NCBI GenBank assembly: GCA_030512295.1
Contig: JAULSR010000002.1
Location: forward strand, 6,758,001 to 6,822,000
DNA length: 64,000 nucleotides
Direction of reading: 5' to 3'
Origin: Bombardia bombarda
Lineage: Eukaryota > Ascomycota > Sordariomycetes > Sordariales > Lasiosphaeriaceae
Positions 59,238-64,000 of the stretch are shown here, one piece after another. How positions within the stretch are numbered: position 1 is the stretch's first letter; every line of letters begins with the position of its first letter. The notes under the pieces are model-generated. The model was not told the DNA's origin, searched no databases, and saw only the letters and a list, made by a program, of their open reading frames with translations. Position numbers and translations under genes: made by a program.

Positions 59238-59956
59238 GTTTGGTTTGTCTGTTCATTTATGGGGGAATGGGCGCAGCGAGTACAGGATAGACTGGGTGGT
59301 AGTATGGGCATACGGAATAGTAGGGTCCAGGGTCTGACCATTCTCGGCTCTTCTTGTGACGAAAGCCGAGTCACGTTATTGTTATAAACTAAGGTGCCGG
59401 CTTGAATCTTTTCAACTTGGTTTATGCCAATAGATGCCAATAGATGAGGCGGGGATGAGTTACGTCGACGTAATAGACCTCAATGTCACCAATCGACCTG
59501 GAGAGCCGCTACTGTGGTCAGAGGACGAAGGTTATCTAGATGAAGATTACTTAGACGACGAAAATGACGAGAGTTCTTCAGACGATGATAACCCTAACCT
59601 CGTCCACACAAACCACATCGAGACGAACTATTGATAGACTTCGAGGTCAGTGACCAAGACGAGGCCGAGCCACAAGACATTATAAAGCAAAATACCGGTG
59701 ACCCAACCGCTTTAACCCCGCATAGCCGAATATTCGCCAAGCATCTCTAGATCTTCTTTCATTTTTCATAGTATGGAGACTGAAGTAAGGGGCTACTTGA
59801 CGAAGGTGCTTGTTTCTAGGGGAAATAGTACTAGAAACGGTGGAGTGTGGGAAATGGTGTCACATTTCGGGCTTGTTTCAGCATCGTTATATTGGAGCCT
59901 TATCAAATACATATACAGTATGAATCTCATGAATTTCAATCGCCAATCCCTGAAAT
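59238..59956. other. Intergenic region with a small acidic open frame
   Basis: A 66-codon frame at 59434-59634 (VIDLNVTNRPGEPLLWSEDE, then a run of Asp/Glu/Ser) begins inside a direct duplication of ATGCCAATAG (59424-59443). It may be a relic of a longer acidic protein or a small gene; no evidence decides. The rest is the 3' flank of the aldehyde dehydrogenase gene. Confidence 0.3.
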
Positions 59957-61684
59957 CTAGCCGTATCTGACATTTCCGACCCCCTCTCCAAACCAGTCAT
60001 CCGCCGCCATCTCCTCCGCAGAAGCATAGTTGATGATGGTGCTCTTCATCGTGGTATACGCATGGTATGCGTCCACCCCATTCTCGCTGCCCACGCCACT
60101 GGCGCTTTTGGTTCCACCCCACGGACTGCTGGGGTCGTTTCTGTGATGCGAGTTGACCCAAACTATCCCAGCATCGATCTGCTCCGACACGCGGAACGCC
60201 TGCGAGAGGTCGCGTGTCCAGATTGCGGCGCCGAGCCCAAACTCGCTGTCGTTTGCCAACTCGACAGCCTGTTCCTCGGTGTCAAACCCGACGAGGACAA
60301 TAACAGGCCCAAATGCCTCTTCTCTCCATATGCGAGTCTCTAGAATGCTGCGAGGGGCATCGCTGGATGAGGCCAGGATTGTGGGCGGGTAAAAGTAGCC
60401 GTCAGACAGGTTGAAGCCGTCGAGGGGGCTCAGGCCCTGCATCCGCGCTCCGCCGGCCTGGATCACGGCTTTTCCAGACTCGACAGCAGCATTGACGAGT
60501 GTCTCGACATTGCCCAGTTGCCGCTCCGAGACCAAGGGGCCCATCATGGACTCGGTGTTCTTGGGTGAGCCGATACGACGGGTGATGGACTCTGCCTTGG
60601 CCCGAAGCTGCTGCAGAACGTGATCAAAGACGGTATTGTGGACGATGATCCTCGTGGCGGCGACACATGTCTGCCCGCTGGCAATAAAGGACCCAAACGC
60701 GATACCATTGACGGCGGCATCAACGTCGGCCAGCTCAAACACAACCAGAGGTGCCTTGCCTCCTAGCTCTGCGGTGAAAGCTGACAGGTTGCGGCCGGCA
60801 ATCTCACCAATAGCTCGCCCCGCGGGAGTGCCGCCCGTAACGTCCACCTTGCGGATCAGCGGGTGCTGCACGATGGCCTTGCCCGTGGGCTCGCCGTACC
60901 CGGGCAGGACGTTGAACACGCCGTCGGGCAGGCCGGCCTGCTGCAAGATGCGCCCTAGCATGAGGGAGGTGATGGGGGTCATGTCGCTGGGCTTTAGGAC
61001 GACGCTGTTGCCGGCGGCCAGGGCGGGGGCGAGCTTCTTGACGGCGATCAGCAAGGGGTGGTTGAAGGGGGTGATTTGGGCGACGACGCCCAGGGGCCGG
61101 CGCTCGGTGAAGTTGTGCAGCTTGCCCGTGGTGGGCAGGACGGCGCGCTCCTCGGTGCGCAGCAGGGCGGCGTAGTAGCGGAACCACCTGACGAGCGACG
61201 GCACCTGGGCGTTCATCTCGCGGATCGCGCGGCCGGTCTGTTCAACCTCGGCGGCGATCAGCTCGGGGAGCTTGGTCTGCAGGAGCTCGGCGGCCTTGTC
61301 CAGCACGTCGGCGCGGACGTGGCGCGAGGCCCGGGACCAGACACCGGACTTGAAGACATCGTTGGCGAGCTCAATGGTTGTGGCGACGTCGGCGTCGTCG
61401 GCGGCTTGACAGCTTTGGCGAGGGAGCGTTTGTCAGTGCTTGGACTGGCTGTAGTGGTGCTTGATTTGGGAGGCATGATTGCTTACATGGCAATGATCTT
61501 GCCTGTTGATGGATCTTCGATGGGGATCCTGGATGGTGGCTGGGTTAGCTGTGAATGCCGATGGGGTTGTTGCAGATGCCAGAGAGACGCTGAATCAAAC
61601 TCACGAGTTACCAGCCCCGGGTCTTTCAGCCCCGGAAACCCATAGCTGGTAGGTTGGGACGTTTTGAGTACCGCTCCACACCAT
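59957..61684 (-). CDS. Aldehyde dehydrogenase (NAD(P)+, ALDH superfamily)
   Basis: Oxidises aldehydes to acids; substrate not predictable. Exons 61684-61605, 61528-61487 and 61412-59957 give 525 residues. The N-terminus MVWSGTQNVPTYQLWVSGAE joins IPIEDPSTGKIIA and then CQAADDADVATT, all consistent with the ALDH fold. Motifs: ITPFNHPLLIAVKKLAPALA, GNSVVLKPSD, catalytic Glu in TAELGGKAPL (about residue 256), catalytic Cys in ASGQTCVAAT (about residue 290), REEAFGPVIVLV and the C-terminal PWGGTKSASGVGSENG. No targeting peptide is evident, suggesting a cytosolic enzyme. Confidence 0.92.
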
Positions 61685-62835
61685 GATGAGTGAGATTGGT
61701 GAGTTGGCGGTCGTTTGGTGACGATGAGTGCGGGGGAATTCTGGCTGCGACTGTCCCGATATCGGGCGAGCGATGAGGAGAGTCTTGGGCAGCTTACCTT
61801 TGAAGTTCCGTTTTGTTTTGTCGTGGCTTCTAAAAACAAAACCAAAGTTGACACCTATTTGAGTGGAATATAGGTCAACGTCGACGCTGACTTGTTATCT
61901 TGGAGATGATTGCGACTGGGCATGTGTCACTCACTGCACATGAGTACCTAGAATAGGTTCACGGTAGCGGCTGTGGATCTGGTTAGGAGCGGAGTTACAG
62001 TGGAGGTTACAAAGCCGTATGTACCTTCCTTCTCTGGCTAAGCTGCATCGACACGGCAGTGACATGTCATCATATGAACCTGCCTGCCAACCTCCCATCA
62101 AATCATCATCACTTTCTACCCAAAAAACCGCCAACTTGACATAAACCAACTGCTATCCAAATCTTGTATGTCTTGTATGCGCCAGTTGGAGTTTCGACCA
62201 TTTGAACTTTTCATAGGTGGGGCATGTGTAGCTTTACCCGACTACCAATAACCAACAGGAATTTGGTATATAAGTTCTGAATAACCTCACAGCAAGGCGG
62301 TATCCACTTATCGAATATTTGATTGGTAAAATGAACCGTGATGACCAGGAGATGGAACTCTTTGACAAGCAATGCCTCAACTTCATTGCTGGTCGACGCT
62401 TCACCCTAACATAAATATCCGATAATGGTATTCACCTTAACCTCATTGAATTCTCATGCCCCATATGCTAACCCTTACCCCGGACCATGCCAAGTTGAAC
62501 CTCTGCCCACGCCACGCGGAGGGAGTCCGCGTTCATCACCCCTGAACCTCCAGCAGCCCACATACTGATTGGTGCAAACCCCCAGCTATCAGCCCAGGCT
62601 CCGCTCTTTCGGCTAATATGGCTGTCCGCTACACCCCAATCTAGATGCGGCTCTTTGGTCTCCGAGGATGCCACCTTTGCCTTTTATGCTTCAAAATAAC
62701 CTCATGTCCTCTCGTAAAGTAACAGACTAGATTCATTTGAATCCAGCAATGCAGTTGTGGCTTGCCTTCCTTTCAAGACCTCACTGAGCCACACACTTAA
62801 CCAATCAACACTGTATCCAGATTCCAGACTTGAAC
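61685..62835. other. Divergent intergenic region
   Basis: Promoters of the aldehyde dehydrogenase and the TPR-SET gene. AT-rich in the middle. No gene or repeat of note. Confidence 0.35.
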
Positions 62836-64000
62836 ATGGCCATCGTTGTACCACAAGCGCAAGCCATGGCTTCAGCCAGAAACCCCGACTGCGTCGCTGG
62901 CGGTATCCCACCCCAGAGGCTGTCAAAGGAGGAGTTGACCAAGACACACAAGACGCACCTAAAGAACCAAGACTTGTCGCCTGATGCGCCGCGCCCGGTG
63001 AAGCAGCCCATCATGGCTGAGGCGTATCCGGCGTCGACAAAGTCTATTCGAGAGGTCGAGATTGTATGATCCCCGACCATGTATTCTCATGATGCACTTG
63101 CTGACCTTGAATGTAGATACCATTAAGTGAGCTTTCTGTCGAGACACATCACAGGGGCAAAGGCATCATTGTCAAGGTAATCAGCCCGCCCTATATTGGT
63201 GCTGGCGTAGTGAGTATCGTCGAGGACGAGTTCGGCAACGCAGACAAATTGGCCATCTACAACCAGGGTGACTCGTCCATTCTTTCAGGCGTACCAGAGG
63301 GCTGCATCGTCGCCGTCAAGGAGCCTTATTATATGCACAACGGCGCAGACAACGATTACATGATCTGTGTGGATCACCCTTCAGATGTCATCCTCCTGAG
63401 ATTCAACGATCCCGTCATTCCTGAATCTCTGCAGCTTGGCCCGCTGCTAAAGTCGGCAGAGGAATGGCGTGTCGCAGGCGATACAGCGTTTCTCGAGAAA
63501 GACTTTCCCACTGCTGTGTTCTGGTGAGTTATCCAACAGCACAAGCCTATGAGAAGCAACCCCCTTTCTTACCGAATAAACATACATAGTTATTCCGAAG
63601 CGCTGGAAGCAGCCGGGGAAGACGCAACAGCATTCAAGGCCCCCATATACAACAAGCGTGCAGGGACTAATCTGATTCTGGGCCGTTACGACGCCGCCAA
63701 GGCCGATTCCCTAGCCTCCCGGACAGGGGCTCTCTCGGACTGGAAAGCCTACTATAATGCTGGTCGAGCCACATACGGGCTGTGTGAGTACCGAACAAGC
63801 AGAGAGTACCTGGAGACGGCACTCGAGCTCAACCCTAACGTTAAGGGGATTCGCAAGGAGTACGAGCGATGCTTGGCACGGCTCCGAGAGGAAGAGCACG
63901 GGGAGTATGACTTTCAAGCTATGTTTTCGTCTCTCAGCCCACAGAACGTACACCTCGACAGCGGCTCGTTCCTCAGCCGCACCTGCGTCCGCAAATCCAA
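62836..64000 (+). CDS. Probable TPR-SET protein (5' part only)
   Basis: Runs off the right edge. Exons 62836-63063, 63117-63523 and 63590 onward keep frame (joins VEI|IPLSEL and AVFC|YSEALEAAG). The N-terminal region is Pro/Ala-rich. The middle part (HHRGKGIIVKVISPPYIGAG, LAIYNQGDS, GCIVAVKEPYY, RFNDPVIP) precedes TPR-type helices (AEEWRVAGDTAFLEKDFPTA, YSEALEAAGED, AYYNAGRATYGL). This order is seen in fungal SET-domain proteins where TPR repeats precede a SET lysine methyltransferase domain. The SET domain itself would lie beyond the window, so the call rests on architecture and is uncertain. Confidence 0.7.

Overview
The window looks like nuclear DNA of a filamentous ascomycete (Pezizomycotina, probably Sordariomycetes). 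Nearly every gene has short introns of about 50-100 bases with GTxxGT-type donors. The protein set (SAC1, Rab5, MIC60, xylitol dehydrogenase, TAM-type methyltransferase, Zn2Cys6 regulator, NACHT-TPR protein) is typical of that group. No bacterial operon, CRISPR array, rRNA or convincing tRNA was seen. Gene models were joined by hand from consensus splice sites. For every multi-exon complete gene except MIC60 the exon lengths sum to a multiple of three.

Region by region. (1) 1-24 kb is gene-dense and looks like core genome: SAC1 phosphoinositide phosphatase (partial), Rab5-type GTPase, MIC60/mitofilin (with an apparent one-base frameshift), a convergent pair of folylpolyglutamate synthase-family genes, xylitol dehydrogenase convergent with a cytosolic beta-mannosidase, a Rab4-type GTPase, an HSD10-like SDR, a dsRNA-binding-like protein and a D-2-hydroxyacid dehydrogenase. 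(2) 24.8-39 kb is sparser and more AT-rich: a divergent ammonium transporter, an unrecognised gene, a P-type Ca2+-ATPase fragment lacking its phosphorylation motif, an amadoriase-like flavoenzyme, an 11-exon TAM methyltransferase with several microexons, a SDR, and one clear and one weaker inverted-repeat element. (3) 40.2-47 kb is one 2,153-residue NACHT-TPR (NLR-like) protein with threonine-rich segments. (4) 47.8-55.4 kb holds a broken membrane-protein gene, a zinc alcohol dehydrogenase, a poly-Asn Cys-rich protein, another broken gene and a secreted KRE9/KNH1-like wall protein. (5) 56.5-64 kb holds a Zn2Cys6 transcription factor, an aldehyde dehydrogenase and the 5' part of a probable TPR-SET protein.

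Functional themes: early-endosome and phosphoinositide traffic (SAC1, Rab5, Rab4), one-carbon/folate metabolism (two FPGS-family genes), and pentose/hemicellulose use (xylitol dehydrogenase beside beta-mannosidase). The 24-40 kb stretch resembles accessory DNA where genes decay and small transposon-like elements sit. The features most worth a second look are the NACHT-TPR protein, the FPGS pair, the MIC60 frameshift, the microexon methyltransferase next to a MITE-like element, and two GC-AG introns.
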